Positions 1-6,568 of a stretch of DNA of 12,417 bases are shown here, piece after piece. The DNA is taken from NCBI GenBank assembly GCA_037131735.1, contig JBAXQM010000038.1, positions 1-12,417 of the forward strand, read 5' to 3'. The DNA is from CAIUPE01 sp037131735 (GTDB lineage: Bacteria > Pseudomonadota > Alphaproteobacteria > Rhizobiales > Beijerinckiaceae). The number at the start of each line of letters is the position of its first letter. Positions within the stretch are counted from its first letter, which is position 1. The notes beneath the pieces are model-generated. The model had not been told where the DNA came from, searched no databases, and saw nothing but the letters and a program-made list of their open reading frames with translations. Made by a program: the position numbers and the translations under genes.

Positions 1-99
1 CAGCGACGGGGGTAAGTAATCAATCACCCGCGCTCCATCTAAATAATGGTCGCCGTTATGAGCGGTCGAAACCGCGTTTCCTGATCCAGTCGATACCAT
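1..99 (-). CDS. N-terminal fragment, probably ABC transporter permease
   Basis: Only the first 33 codons are inside the window; the gene continues past the left edge. The start is chosen because the ATG (read at 99 to 97) follows a very strong GGAGGAGG ribosome binding site four bases upstream, and the frame stays open to the edge. The peptide begins MVSTGSGNAVSTAHNGDHYL and ends in a run containing LPPSL. It is a polar N-terminus that could lead into a first membrane segment, as in MalF/UgpA-type permeases. It lies 55 bases downstream of the solute-binding protein gene on the same strand, where a permease is normally found. The family is inferred from position only; an ATP-binding subunit or an unrelated gene is possible. 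Confidence 0.5.
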   Translation of the reverse strand, partial: MVSTGSGNAVSTAHNGDHYLDGARVIDYLPPSL

Positions 100-154
100 A
101 TGTCCTCCTCCCGCTCTTAACGAGCCGGAATAAATTAGATCACCTTAAAGCAAC

Positions 155-1681
155 TTAGACGTCGTTGACGTTGTCGGTCTGCTTCTTGATGGCCTTACAT
201 GCGTCCTCAGGCGATTGCTTACCAGCAACGCACTTCGTCAGTTCAGCAGCGAGAATCTTGTGATACTCGTTGACTTCCGGAATCTTCGGACCGAGCACGA
301 AGTTCGGCGCCTTGATACCGAAATCGTAAACAGGCTCGAAGGTGAGCGCGTTTGGCATCTTTGATGGACGCTTACGAGCTGCAATCACATCAGGCTCAGC
401 AAGAACCGACTTACGTGTCGGTGTGCCGCCGAGACCGGTCAACACGCTATATTGTACCTTCTTCGAAACCGCGTGGCTTGCGAAGATGAAGGCTGCGCGC
501 TGAATGTCCTCTGATGCGTTCTTGTTGATTGCAATACCACCAATGCCACAGTTCGTGCCATTAACAGCCTTGCCACCATTCTTGATCCAAGATGCTTCAC
601 CGAGCGGGCACGGTGCGTAAGCTGTCTTACCGCCAGCTGCCTTCGAGGTCTTCTCGTCTTCGACGGAAGCCGCGAATTCGTGATATTGCACCTGCATCGC
701 GATCTGACCCGATTGATAAACCGTGTTCAATTCGAGTGTGCCGTTCGCCAAGTTATCAGGATGCGACACATCGGCCATCGCTTTGAACTGCTTCATCATT
801 TCAACTGATGTCGCATCACCCCAATTCGTGGGGCCTGGCTTCTTCGAACCCAGAACGTCATCAATATTGAAATCCTGCCACTGGCCATGTGAATACATCA
901 AGCGCTGGATATCAAGTTGGGTCGTCCAAGCGAATGTTCCGAGATGCTGGGCGTAACCATAAGGCACGTCCTGACCGGCTTGCTTCAATTTCTTGAAGAA
1001 GGTGGCGTAATCGAGAACATTCTTCCAGGTGGTCTTCGCCGTGAATTCCATCCGGTACTTATACTCCTTCTCGAAGTCCTTCGTGTATTTTTCGAAGAGA
1101 TCTTGACGATAGAAGGTGCAAGCAATGGCCGCATCATAAGGAAGCGCGACGATCTTGCCCTTTTCATACATGGATCCGCACGCATCAAGGAAGTTGTCGA
1201 ACCACACATCCGCGCCATAGCCTTCTGGATCCTGCGGGAGCGTATCGTCCTTAATGAATTTACTGAAGTCCGCCAGATAATCGGCAAGTGCTGCACCGAT
1301 TGGCTTGTCTTGCGAGTAAATGACCGGGAAGTCAGCCTTGCCGCCCTTCACGTCAATACCGACCTTCTGGAGAACGACTGGAAGATCGTCCGTCAGAATT
1401 TCAACGGTGATGCCGGTAGCATCATAGAAATCCTTGATCTTATCGCGGATCGCGAATGATGGAGGCGTATTTTCCGACATGAAGACGAGCTTCGAGCCGG
1501 CATATTGTTTCATCTTCGCTTCTTGTGAAGACGCCGCCTGAACGGGAGTCCTCATAATGGTCGAGTTAAGGCCCACCGCGAGCGAACCCGCGCCGAGTGC
1601 CGTCGCTGCACCACCACCGAGTTCCAGGAACTTACGGCGGTTGATGCGTGTATAAATAGCGTCCTTAGGAACGTTAAACAT
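155..1681 (-). CDS. Tat-exported ABC transporter solute-binding protein (family 1, sugar-type)
   Basis: A 508-residue periplasmic solute-binding protein of the extracellular family 1 type, which would deliver a solute to an inner-membrane ABC importer. The N-terminus carries a twin-arginine signal: RRKFLELGGG at residues 15-24, a hydrophobic Ala/Gly/Leu stretch to about residue 38, and a likely cleavage site after VQA (residues 47-49). This predicts export in folded form by the Tat system. The mature part has the alternating segments of the two-lobed fold and a C-terminal Lys-rich helix, with no membrane segment. It is longer than many family members (about 400-450). The start has a GGGAGG site at 1691-1696, seven to eight bases away. 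The next gene downstream is probably its permease. The ligand cannot be read from the sequence; sugar or polyol is the usual guess. It is divergent from the Lin0512/aco operon and shares its upstream region. Confidence 0.85.
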   Translation of the reverse strand: MFNVPKDAIYTRINRRKFLELGGGAATALGAGSLAVGLNSTIMRTPVQAASSQEAKMKQYAGSKLVFMSENTPPSFAIRDKIKDFYDATGITVEILTDDLPVVLQKVGIDVKGGKADFPVIYSQDKPIGAALADYLADFSKFIKDDTLPQDPEGYGADVWFDNFLDACGSMYEKGKIVALPYDAAIACTFYRQDLFEKYTKDFEKEYKYRMEFTAKTTWKNVLDYATFFKKLKQAGQDVPYGYAQHLGTFAWTTQLDIQRLMYSHGQWQDFNIDDVLGSKKPGPTNWGDATSVEMMKQFKAMADVSHPDNLANGTLELNTVYQSGQIAMQVQYHEFAASVEDEKTSKAAGGKTAYAPCPLGEASWIKNGGKAVNGTNCGIGGIAINKNASEDIQRAAFIFASHAVSKKVQYSVLTGLGGTPTRKSVLAEPDVIAARKRPSKMPNALTFEPVYDFGIKAPNFVLGPKIPEVNEYHKILAAELTKCVAGKQSPEDACKAIKKQTDNVNDV

Positions 1682-1699
1682 ATTAGAGCACCTCCCATG

Positions 1700-1711
1700 A
1701 GCCCGAAGGCT
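1700..1711 (-). promoter_or_regulatory. Small UUCG-tetraloop hairpin beside the ribosome binding site
   Basis: Read on the minus strand this is AGCC-TTCG-GGCT, a four-base-pair stem closed by C-G around a UUCG loop, a very stable RNA tetraloop type. It ends a few bases before the GGGAGG ribosome binding site of the solute-binding protein gene. It could tune translation or protect the 5' end. The stem is short and chance occurrence is possible. Confidence 0.3.
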
Positions 1712-1901
1712 TCATCGATTTCAGTTTTCGGCTTTCGGATTTGTGATGACCCCCACCCTATCCGACACCGGTTCAAAGATTAGCCACAAACCCTATTTCT
1801 TGTAAATTATTTTTTTAAAAAATCTTTCAAGACCGTAAAAAGCACTGTTTTGCCCCTCAGGTAATTGCGTAGTCTTCAATTAAGAAATCTGTCACAATAT
1901 A

Positions 1902-1929
1902 TTGAAATAAAACAATTTTTTTATAAAAT
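1902..1929 (+). promoter_or_regulatory. Candidate sigma70-type promoter for the Lin0512/aco operon
   Basis: TTGAAA at 1902-1907 and TAAAAT at 1924-1929 are separated by 16 bases, each one mismatch from the -35 and -10 consensus. Transcription would start near 1936, giving a leader of about 215 bases that contains the 12-bp inverted repeat and the foldable segment before the first start codon. The surrounding DNA is AT-rich, so chance matches are likely. Confidence 0.35.
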
Positions 1930-1979
1930 AATTCCATTATCAAAGAAGAAAAGTTTCAACCATTTGTTGAGGTTTTTGG

Positions 1980-2016
1980 CCTGTGAATGAGCCGGGCTCA
2001 GAGTCTCATTCACAGG
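1980..2016. repeat. Perfect 12-bp inverted repeat with overlapping palindrome
   Basis: The left arm CCTGTGAATGAG (1980-1991) and the right arm CTCATTCACAGG (2005-2016) are exact reverse complements around a 13-base spacer. A second palindrome, TGAGCC-G-GGCTCA (1988-2000), overlaps the left arm and the spacer. No T-run follows on either strand, so it is not an intrinsic terminator. Its place between two divergent operons fits a regulator operator with half-sites about 25 bases apart centre to centre, or an RNA hairpin in the leader. Confidence 0.6.
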
Positions 2017-2065
2017 AAATTGAAAAAAATTTTCTTTACCAATTCTCGAGTCGCTTGCTAATCTA

Positions 2066-2153
2066 CCCTCCGTCCGGCGCGCAGATCCGGCACGGCCCCC
2101 GGCGGGCGAATTGCCAAGGGACGCCGTCAAAACGACGAGGGAGGGCAAAGCCC
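2066..2153 (+). promoter_or_regulatory. GC-rich leader able to sequester a ribosome binding site
   Basis: The ribosome binding site GGGAGGG (2139-2145) of the first Lin0512 gene is complementary to CCCTCC at 2066-2071. The pairing can extend to GTC (2072-2074) with GACG (2134-2137) if three bases bulge out. ACGGC (2092-2096) can pair with GCCGT (2123-2127) inside that loop. Alternatively GGGC (2143-2146) and GCCC (2150-2153) form a small hairpin that also covers the site. This allows folding-dependent translation, but I match it to no known riboswitch class. Confidence 0.35.
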
Positions 2154-2501
2154 ATGACCATGAAGCGAATGATCGTTGAGATCGGCATGGGGACCGATCT
2201 TACCGGGGCGGATTATACAAAGGCGGCTGTGCGCGCGCTTAAAGATGCGCTCTGGCATAACTCACTGACCATCGCGAATGCCGCGGGCCAGGGCCCAAAC
2301 AATATGTTTGTGCATGTATTGATTGGCGTGCCGAAGCCTGAGGCGGTGGATAAGGACCAGATCATCGGCGTGCTGCCTTATGGCAAAGCCTCTGTCGAAG
2401 TCATGCAGGGCGGCCTCGAAATCATGAATGACGAAGGCACCAACCTCACCGTTATTGCCAATGCCGCGGCCATCGTGTCGCTCGATCTTCCGGGAGTCTA
2501 A
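2154..2501 (+). CDS. Lin0512 family protein, first copy
   Basis: A 115-residue protein of the Lin0512 family (named after a Listeria innocua protein); I know of no established function. Family-type blocks are EIGMGTD (9-15), DYTKAA (20-25), DALWHNSL (31-38), IGVPKPEAVD (57-66), LPYGKA (74-79), GGLEI (86-90) and VIANAAA (100-106). It has no signal peptide or membrane segment, so it is probably cytoplasmic. ATG 2154 is chosen because GGGAGGG (2139-2145) lies eight bases upstream and the second family protein starts at the matching residue. A second ATG at 2160 is possible, and the frame stays open upstream but is not family-like. The next gene begins two bases after its stop, so they are co-translated neighbours. 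It is first in the run leading to acoXABC. Family assignment is firm; function is unknown. Confidence 0.85.
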   Translation: MTMKRMIVEIGMGTDLTGADYTKAAVRALKDALWHNSLTIANAAGQGPNNMFVHVLIGVPKPEAVDKDQIIGVLPYGKASVEVMQGGLEIMNDEGTNLTVIANAAAIVSLDLPGV

Positions 2502-2503
2502 TC

Positions 2504-2863
2504 ATGGCCAAGCAACGTATCATTCTCGAAATGGGTCATGGCAATGACATGCATGGTGGTGATTACACAAAGGCGGCACTCCGTGCCGTGCAAGATGCCA
2601 TCCATCATTCGTCCCTCCCCTTCACGCGCAGCCTCGACATTCCGGTCGATGATCTCGAGATCGAAGTGACAATCGGCGTCCAAAAGCCAGAAGCAGTGGA
2701 CGCCGAAGCGGTTCGCAAAAGCCTGCCCGTCGGCAAAGCCACCGTTAATCTCGTCAAAGGGGGGTTGGATATTCCTTACCCCGAACGCGCAGGCTCTTCT
2801 GTGATCGCAACGGCGGCTATCGCCGTTCGTTACGATCTGAAAGCCAAGCTCGGCATTTCTTAA
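2504..2863 (+). CDS. Lin0512 family protein, second copy
   Basis: A 119-residue paralogue of the preceding gene. The two align without gaps over 115 residues, with about 50 identities by hand count. Shared blocks are GDYTKAALRA-type (20-28), IGV-KPEAVD (57-66), LP-GKA (74-79), GGL-I (86-90) and VIA-AA (100-105). The segment around residues 39-54 differs almost completely, and this copy is acidic there (DIPVDDLEIE, 45-54), so the copies may differ in partner or ligand. GGGAG (2492-2496), inside the end of the first gene, supplies the ribosome binding site seven bases before ATG. The two-base gap suggests coupled, equal synthesis, as for subunits of a hetero-oligomer. That is inference; the biochemical role is unknown. 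Confidence 0.85.
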   Translation: MAKQRIILEMGHGNDMHGGDYTKAALRAVQDAIHHSSLPFTRSLDIPVDDLEIEVTIGVQKPEAVDAEAVRKSLPVGKATVNLVKGGLDIPYPERAGSSVIATAAIAVRYDLKAKLGIS

Positions 2864-2894
2864 ATCTAATCTCAGTCAGCAAAGGAAACTGATC

Positions 2895-3230
2895 GTGTCC
2901 GCAACTCCTAAAGACGAACTCAATGCCATGAATGCACGCTTTATGGCTCTCGGAAAAGCGATACCGGGCAGCATGGGCGCGTTTCAAAAATTGATGGGCG
3001 AAGCCAGCAAAGACGGTGCGCTTGATTCAAAATTCAAGGAACTTCTTGCCGTCGCTATCGCAGTGTCCAAAGGGTGTGGCGATTGCATCGTATTCCACGT
3101 CTCGAACGCCAAGAAACATGGCGCCTCACGCGAGGAACTCGCTGAAACACTCGGCGTCGCTATTGAAATGGGTGGTGGCCCCGGCGCGGTTTATTCAGCG
3201 CGGGCGCTTGCAGCCTATGATGGGCTCTAA
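2895..3230 (+). CDS. AhpD-like carboxymuconolactone decarboxylase family protein
   Basis: A 111-residue all-helical protein of the carboxymuconolactone decarboxylase/AhpD superfamily. The redox signature is visible: Glu49, then Cys61-Gly-Asp-Cys64 and His68 (CGDCIVFH), the E...CxxC...H pattern used by AhpD for disulfide exchange and proton relay. In Mycobacterium, AhpD passes electrons from lipoylated E2 and lipoamide dehydrogenase to a peroxidase. Here the gene is four positions upstream of an E2 with a lipoyl domain, so a similar lipoyl-linked thiol role is plausible but inferred. Start is GTG 2895, with AAAGGA eight bases upstream. It follows the second Lin0512 gene by 31 bases. The lack of a nearby ahpC-like peroxidase argues for a different partner. 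Some small family members act as C-C or lactone decarboxylases instead. Confidence 0.85.
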   Translation: MSATPKDELNAMNARFMALGKAIPGSMGAFQKLMGEASKDGALDSKFKELLAVAIAVSKGCGDCIVFHVSNAKKHGASREELAETLGVAIEMGGGPGAVYSARALAAYDGL

Positions 3231-3247
3231 ATCGTAACTGAAGATTC

Positions 3248-3288
3248 TGCCCTGCATAAAAAACAAGCGACTGTTTCTATGCAGGGCA
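3248..3288 (+). repeat. Strong intergenic hairpin between AhpD-like gene and acoX
   Basis: TGCCCTGCATA (3248-3258) and TATGCAGGGCA (3278-3288) form a perfect 11-bp stem. AAAC (3261-3264) and GTTT (3273-3276) add four pairs after a small internal loop, leaving an eight-base apical loop. No T-run follows on either strand, so it is not a standard terminator. It could be an mRNA processing or stability element, a partial attenuator, or an operator. It splits the run into Lin0512/AhpD-like and acoXABC segments. Confidence 0.6.
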
Positions 3289-3380
3289 ATTGACAAGTGA
3301 AGCGAAACAGGTTCGCCTAGGCAAAATAATAGATTTTGCGCATTGGTAAAAGGCGCGAACAAGGGTTCTGGGAGTTTTGT

Positions 3381-4400
3381 ATGTCACCCTTAGTGGGCAT
3401 TGTAGCCAATCCGGTATCGGCGAGTGATATTCGTCGCGTTGTGGCGAATGCGTCGACATTGCAGGTGACGGATCGTGCCAATATTATTCTGCGTGTCTTG
3501 TCGGCGTTACGCTCTTGCGGTGTTGAAAATGTGTTGATGATGCCGGAGAAGAGCGGCATTCGGCGCCATATTACACGCGCTTATGAACGCGCTGCGAATT
3601 TGAAAGAAGATATTTTTCCGCAGATCCACCATGTGCGGCAAGATATTACAACAACCGTTCAAGATACGTTGAAGGCAACCGCTGCGATGAAAGAAGCGGG
3701 CTGCAAGGTGATCATTGTGTTGGGTGGTGACGGCACGCATCGCGCGGTTGTGTCGCAATGCGGTGATATTCCGATTGCGGGGATATCGACGGGGACGAAC
3801 AACGCGTTTCCAGAACATCGCGAACCAACGATCACGGGTCTAGCGGTAGGATTAGCCGCGATGGGTCGCGTGCCTGAATCGATTGCGTTTGAAGGCAATA
3901 AGAGACTCGATATTAAAATTGGTGATCGCGCGGACGATATCGCGATTGTTGATGTCGCTGTTGTGACCGAACGTTTTGTTGGTGCGAAGGCGATTTGGAA
4001 GCCTGAAAACTTTCGTGAACTATTTGTGACATTCTCCGATCCCGAAGTGATTGGTATGTCGGCGATTGCGGGCTTGCTTGAACCGGTCTCACGCCGTGAA
4101 CCGCATGGCTTAATGGTTCAATTGACACCGCCGCATGAAGCGAAGATGCGTCTGAATGTTCCTTTCGCGCCCGGTATCATCGGCGCGATCGGCATTGGTG
4201 ACGTCAAACATATGATGCCGGGTGTTCCGGTAAAACTTGATTTTCCGGCCGGCACAATCGCCCTTGACGGCGAACGTGAACTTGCATTCGATCAGACGGA
4301 TGATGTGACCATCACGCTTGTGAAAGATGCCTTCCGTACGGTGAATGTTTCGGCGATTATGAATTACGCGTCGAAGCAGGGTTTAATGAAATTGAATTAA
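3381..4400 (+). CDS. acoX: AcoX, NAD kinase-like protein of acetoin catabolism operons
   Basis: A 339-residue cytoplasmic protein of the ATP-NAD kinase/diacylglycerol kinase-like superfamily, AcoX type. The phosphate-binding motif GGDGTHR is at residues 115-121, followed by ISTGTNNAFPE (135-145), both typical of this fold, and a C-terminal LDGERE (295-300). In acetoin operons such as that of Ralstonia eutropha, acoX lies directly ahead of acoA as here; its reaction has not been firmly established. ATG 3381 is chosen over an upstream TTG at 3336 because GGAG (3371-3374) is well spaced and the N-terminus MSPLVGIVANPVS begins the first Rossmann strand. Alanine codons here are mostly GCG, unlike the more mixed use in acoA, hinting at a different history. 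It ends 62 bases before acoA. Confidence 0.85.
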   Translation: MSPLVGIVANPVSASDIRRVVANASTLQVTDRANIILRVLSALRSCGVENVLMMPEKSGIRRHITRAYERAANLKEDIFPQIHHVRQDITTTVQDTLKATAAMKEAGCKVIIVLGGDGTHRAVVSQCGDIPIAGISTGTNNAFPEHREPTITGLAVGLAAMGRVPESIAFEGNKRLDIKIGDRADDIAIVDVAVVTERFVGAKAIWKPENFRELFVTFSDPEVIGMSAIAGLLEPVSRREPHGLMVQLTPPHEAKMRLNVPFAPGIIGAIGIGDVKHMMPGVPVKLDFPAGTIALDGERELAFDQTDDVTITLVKDAFRTVNVSAIMNYASKQGLMKLN

Positions 4401-4462
4401 CCGCGGTTCAGAGAGCAGTAAAAATCGACGACCGCATCTTGGTGCAAAAAGGAGGAAAACAA

Positions 4463-5446
4463 ATGTCCAATAATCCTTTCCCGCTTCCGAAGGAAAAACT
4501 TTTGGAAGCCTATACAAAAATGAAAACCATTCGCGAATTCGAGGAACGTCTGCATATTGAATTTGCTAAGGGCGACATTCCTGGGTTCGTGCATCTCTAT
4601 GCAGGGGAAGAAGCCTCTGGCACCGGCATCATGATGCATCTTGAAGACAAGGATCGTATTGCCTCGACCCATCGTGGCCATGGCCATTGCATCGCCAAGG
4701 GCGTTGAAGTGGAAGGCATGATGGCCGAGATTTACGGCAAAGTGACAGGCTCATGCCGCGGTAAAGGCGGCTCGATGCATATCGCTGATTTGTCGAAAGG
4801 CATGATGGGCGCGAACGGCATCTTGGGCGCGGGTGCGCCTTTGATTTGCGGTGCGGCACTCGCTTCAAAATATCGTGGTGATGGGGGCGTTGGCATCACC
4901 TTCTTCGGTGACGGTGCGTCGAACCAAGGCACGGTTCTTGAGAGCATGAACCTTGCAGCGGTTTGGAATCTTCCGGTGATCTTTGTCGTTGAAAATAACG
5001 GTTATGCTGAATCAACCTCGATTGATTACGCGGTTGCTGTTGACAGCTATATTGATCGCGCAGCCGGCTTCGGCATTCCGGGCGTCACCGTTGATGGCAC
5101 GGATTTCTTTGCTGTCTATGAAGCAGCAGGCGAAATCATCAAGCGCGCGCGTGAAGGCGGTGGTCCGGCATTCCTCGAATGCAAGATGGTCCGCTTCTTC
5201 GGTCACTTTGAAGGTGACGCACAAACCTATCGCGCCAAGGGTGAAAATGAAGAAAACCGCGCGAACAAAGATTGCCTCAAGATCTTCCGTTCGAAGGTCA
5301 CGAAAGCCGGCGTTATCTCTGAAGCTGAATTGAACAAGATCGACAATGAAGTGCTCGCACGCATTGAAGGATCAGTCGTTCAGGCGAAGAAAGATCCATT
5401 GCCGACGGCAAAGGATCTGCTGACAGACGTTTATGTCAGTTACTGA
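4463..5446 (+). CDS. acoA: Acetoin dehydrogenase-type E1 component, alpha subunit
   Basis: A 327-residue thiamine diphosphate-dependent E1-alpha. With AcoB it would cleave acetoin (or a related 2-oxo compound) and pass the two-carbon unit to lipoyl-E2. Seen: THRGHGH (69-75) near the active site; the thiamine diphosphate/Mg motif beginning GDGASNQG (149-156), with Glu160 and Asn163 and ending ENNGYAEST (177-185); and GHFEGD (247-252) in the C-terminal loop that contacts cofactor. Length fits AcoA better than the longer branched-chain or mitochondrial pyruvate E1-alpha. ATG 4463 is chosen over an upstream TTG at 4439 because GGAGG (4451-4455) sits seven bases ahead. It lies between acoX and acoB, as in acetoin operons. 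The general 2-oxo acid dehydrogenase assignment is nearly certain; acetoin as substrate is inferred from acoX and the hydrolase-type E2. Confidence 0.87.
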   Translation: MSNNPFPLPKEKLLEAYTKMKTIREFEERLHIEFAKGDIPGFVHLYAGEEASGTGIMMHLEDKDRIASTHRGHGHCIAKGVEVEGMMAEIYGKVTGSCRGKGGSMHIADLSKGMMGANGILGAGAPLICGAALASKYRGDGGVGITFFGDGASNQGTVLESMNLAAVWNLPVIFVVENNGYAESTSIDYAVAVDSYIDRAAGFGIPGVTVDGTDFFAVYEAAGEIIKRAREGGGPAFLECKMVRFFGHFEGDAQTYRAKGENEENRANKDCLKIFRSKVTKAGVISEAELNKIDNEVLARIEGSVVQAKKDPLPTAKDLLTDVYVSY

Positions 5447-5495
5447 GCCCTCGTTCTAAGCGAAGCTTTCAAAAGAAATTCGAAGGATTAAAAAC

Positions 5496-6503
5496 ATGGC
5501 ACGTAATCTAAGCATGAAAGACGCGATCAACGAGGCGCTTGATCTCGAAATGCGTCGCGACCCCACCGTCATCATCATGGGTGAAGACATTGCCGGCGGC
5601 GCTGGCGGCCAAGGCGAAGAAGATGCCTGGGGTGGCGTTCTCGGCGTCACCAAAGGTTTGATTGGCAAATATGGCGCGAAGCGCGTCATGGATACGCCCC
5701 TCTCTGAGTCAGCCTATATTGGTGCGGCTGTTGGCGCAGCCGCTTGCGGCCTTCGTCCTGTCGCGGAACTGATGTTCCTCGACTTCATGGGCGTTTGCTT
5801 CGACCAAATCTTCAATCAGGCCGCGAAGTTCAAATATATGTTTGGCGGTAAGGCTGAAACGCCTGTCGTTATTCGCGGCATGGTGGGTGGCGGCTTCCGC
5901 GCGGCGGCTCAACATTCGCAAATGTTGACACCACTCTTCACGCATATCCCGGGCTTGAAAGTTGTCTGCCCGTCAAACGCCTATGATGCGAAGGGTCTTT
6001 TGATTCAGTCGATCCGCGACAATGATCCCGTGATCTTCTGCGAACATAAAAACCTCTACGCCACCATGGCTGACGTGCCTGCCGAAGCCTATACGATCCC
6101 CTTCGGTGAAGCGGCGATCCCGCGTGAAGGCAAGAGCGCAACCATCGTGACCTATGGCTTGATGGTTCACAAAGCACTTGAGGCTGCAGAAACGCTTGCG
6201 AAAGAAAAGATCGATGTTGAAGTCATCGATCTGCGCACGCTTTCCCCGATTGATATCGACACGGTTGTCGAGTCCGTCGAGAAGACTGGTCGTCTTGTTG
6301 CTGTTGATGAAGCCAATCCGCGCTGCTCGATTGCCGCAGACGTGATTGCCTCTGTCACGGAACATGCGTTCAAGGCTTTGAAGGCAGCACCAAAGGCGGT
6401 TACCGCACCGCATACGCCAGTGCCCTTCACGCCCGCACTTGAAGATCTCTACATCCCAAGCGCCGCACAAATTGCGGATGCCGTGCGCAAGCAGATGAAG
6501 TGA
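5496..6503 (+). CDS. acoB: Acetoin dehydrogenase-type E1 component, beta subunit
   Basis: A 335-residue E1-beta forming the alpha2beta2 transketolase-like enzyme with AcoA. Seen: the N-terminal pyrimidine-binding domain with MGEDIAGGAGGQG (28-40), containing the Glu29 that activates thiamine diphosphate in this family; DTPLSESAYIGAAVGAA (66-82); RGMVGGGFRAAAQHSQ (127-142); and a C-terminal transketolase domain with VIDLRTLSPID (233-243) and DEANPR (271-276). The length is normal for the family. ATG 5496 has AAGGA (5483-5487) eight bases upstream. It starts 49 bases after acoA. The 112-base gap to acoC is long for this operon and holds two hairpins. Substrate specificity cannot be told from motifs; acetoin is inferred from context. 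Confidence 0.87.
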   Translation: MARNLSMKDAINEALDLEMRRDPTVIIMGEDIAGGAGGQGEEDAWGGVLGVTKGLIGKYGAKRVMDTPLSESAYIGAAVGAAACGLRPVAELMFLDFMGVCFDQIFNQAAKFKYMFGGKAETPVVIRGMVGGGFRAAAQHSQMLTPLFTHIPGLKVVCPSNAYDAKGLLIQSIRDNDPVIFCEHKNLYATMADVPAEAYTIPFGEAAIPREGKSATIVTYGLMVHKALEAAETLAKEKIDVEVIDLRTLSPIDIDTVVESVEKTGRLVAVDEANPRCSIAADVIASVTEHAFKALKAAPKAVTAPHTPVPFTPALEDLYIPSAAQIADAVRKQMK

Positions 6504-6513
6504 TCATCATATC

Positions 6514-6568
6514 AAGAGCACTCGTCATTGCTCTTTCGAAATATGAAGTCGGGGCATAGTCCCCGACT
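6514..6568 (+). repeat. Two tandem hairpins between acoB and acoC
   Basis: The first is AAGAGCA (6514-6520) with TGCTCTT (6529-6535), a 7-bp stem and 8-base loop. The second is AGTCGGGG (6547-6554) with CCCCGACT (6561-6568), an 8-bp stem and 6-base loop. Neither is followed by a T-run. They occupy the 112-base gap and could set the relative abundance of E1 and E2 by mRNA processing or decay protection. Confidence 0.5.

Larger units (their letters stand above)
1682..2153. other. Divergent intergenic region with AT-rich island
   Basis: No convincing gene lies in these 472 bases between the divergent transporter and Lin0512/aco operons. From about 1795 to 1965 the sequence is strongly AT-rich, unlike the genes on either side. 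It includes a perfect 12-base palindrome of six T and six A at 1811-1822, set inside an imperfect inverted repeat (CTTG at 1799-1802, CAAG at 1828-1831), plus several more A/T tracts. Such tracts are typical of promoters and nucleoid-protein or regulator binding. From about 2065 it turns GC-rich and could fold. An open frame runs into the region upstream of 2154 but looks non-coding. Confidence 0.6.

Noticed and set aside
917..1459. 180-residue open frame on the plus strand opposite the solute-binding protein gene.
   Set aside because: It lies wholly within a well-supported gene on the other strand, has no family-like motif and no ribosome binding site.
1811..1822. Six-T/six-A palindrome as an intrinsic terminator.
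   Set aside because: A pure A/T stem without GC pairs and without a loop would not terminate; it is better seen as part of the AT-rich promoter island.
1983..2153. In-frame upstream extension of the first Lin0512 gene starting at a GTG.
   Set aside because: The 57 extra residues are low-complexity, lack a ribosome binding site, cover the inverted repeat, and have no counterpart in the second copy.
3290..3318. Internal promoter at the perfect TTGACA before acoX.
   Set aside because: At 17 bases spacing the -10 position reads TCGCCT, which has little match; only the -35 is convincing, so it is not listed as a feature.
5973..6470. 165-residue minus-strand open frame inside acoB.
   Set aside because: It is antisense to strongly conserved E1-beta coding sequence and its composition fits a shadow frame.
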